From an uncultured Opitutia bacterium (lineage in GTDB: Bacteria; Verrucomicrobiota; Verrucomicrobiia; Opitutales; UBA953): a DNA stretch of 7,719 bases. Below are positions 7,640-7,719 of the stretch, piece after piece (position 1 is the first letter of the stretch; every line of letters starts with the position of its first letter). The notes below the pieces were generated by a model. The model did not search any database, was not told the DNA's origin, and worked only from the letters and a program-made list of their open reading frames with translations. Position numbers and translations under genes: made by a program. Location of the stretch: the NCBI GenBank assembly GCA_903879465.1, contig CAIRLQ010000269.1, positions 1 to 7,719 of the forward strand, read 5' to 3'.

Positions 7640-7645
7640 TCCTCC

Positions 7646-7719
7646 ATGCGCTATCTTATCACCGGAGCCGCCGGGTTCCTCGGTACCCATCTGTCTGCCC
7701 GCTTACTCGCAGAAGGCCA
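7646..7719 (+). CDS. N-terminus of NAD(P)-dependent epimerase/dehydratase (extended SDR), 3' truncated by window edge
   Basis: The first 24 codons read MRYLITGAAGFLGTHLSARL and then LAEG before the window ends. A hydrophobic first strand followed directly by TGAAGFLG (TGxxGxxG) is the NAD(P)-binding signature of extended short-chain dehydrogenases, the group that includes UDP-glucose 4-epimerase, dTDP-glucose 4,6-dehydratase and many nucleotide-sugar enzymes. The catalytic Ser/Thr and YxxxK lie beyond the window, so the reaction is unknown. ATG 7646 is only 6 bases after the methyltransferase stop, which places it in the same operon and suggests a nucleotide-sugar substrate. The possibility that it is a non-sugar SDR cannot be excluded. 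Confidence 0.85.
   Translation, partial: MRYLITGAAGFLGTHLSARLLAEG

Overview
The window is a single stretch of a surface-polysaccharide (O-antigen, capsule or exopolysaccharide) biosynthesis locus. Every gene lies on the + strand, and eight coding regions (six complete, one cut at each edge) fill almost all of the sequence. The longest non-coding gap is 32 bases (1410-1441), and most gaps are 4-23 bases. This looks like the middle of one long operon. I see no promoter, terminator, RNA gene, mobile element, CRISPR array or significant repeat.

Layout: the window opens with the C-terminal 43 residues of a protein that reads like a transaldolase (1-132). Two GT4-type glycosyltransferases follow (156-1409 and 1442-2599). 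Next come a CapK/PaaK-type adenylate-forming ligase (2607-3971) and a glutamine-dependent asparagine-synthetase-like amidotransferase (3984-5891). A third GT4-type glycosyltransferase (5902-6939), a SAM-dependent methyltransferase (6944-7639) and the first 24 codons of an NAD(P)-dependent sugar epimerase/dehydratase (7646 to the edge) complete it.

How the genes may work together (inference): the transaldolase-like and SDR proteins would make or remodel sugar precursors. The three glycosyltransferases would add at least three sugars to a growing lipid-linked unit on the cytoplasmic face of the membrane. The methyltransferase and the ligase/amidotransferase pair would decorate the glycan or its precursors with a methyl group and with an amide or acyl group. 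No flippase, polymerase, initiating transferase or export gene is inside the window, so the type of polysaccharide cannot be decided.

Organism: a bacterium of moderately high GC (rows counted by hand range from about 45% to 70%). None of the seven visible start codons has a recognisable Shine-Dalgarno sequence. Together with the gene content, this would fit a group that relies little on Shine-Dalgarno sites, such as Verrucomicrobiota or relatives. That assignment is a guess, not something the sequence proves.

Overall this is a fairly ordinary glycan locus. The part most worth a second look is the adjacent ligase-amidotransferase pair. The amidotransferase has an altered synthetase-site motif, and the pair looks less GC-rich than its neighbours in several sampled rows.
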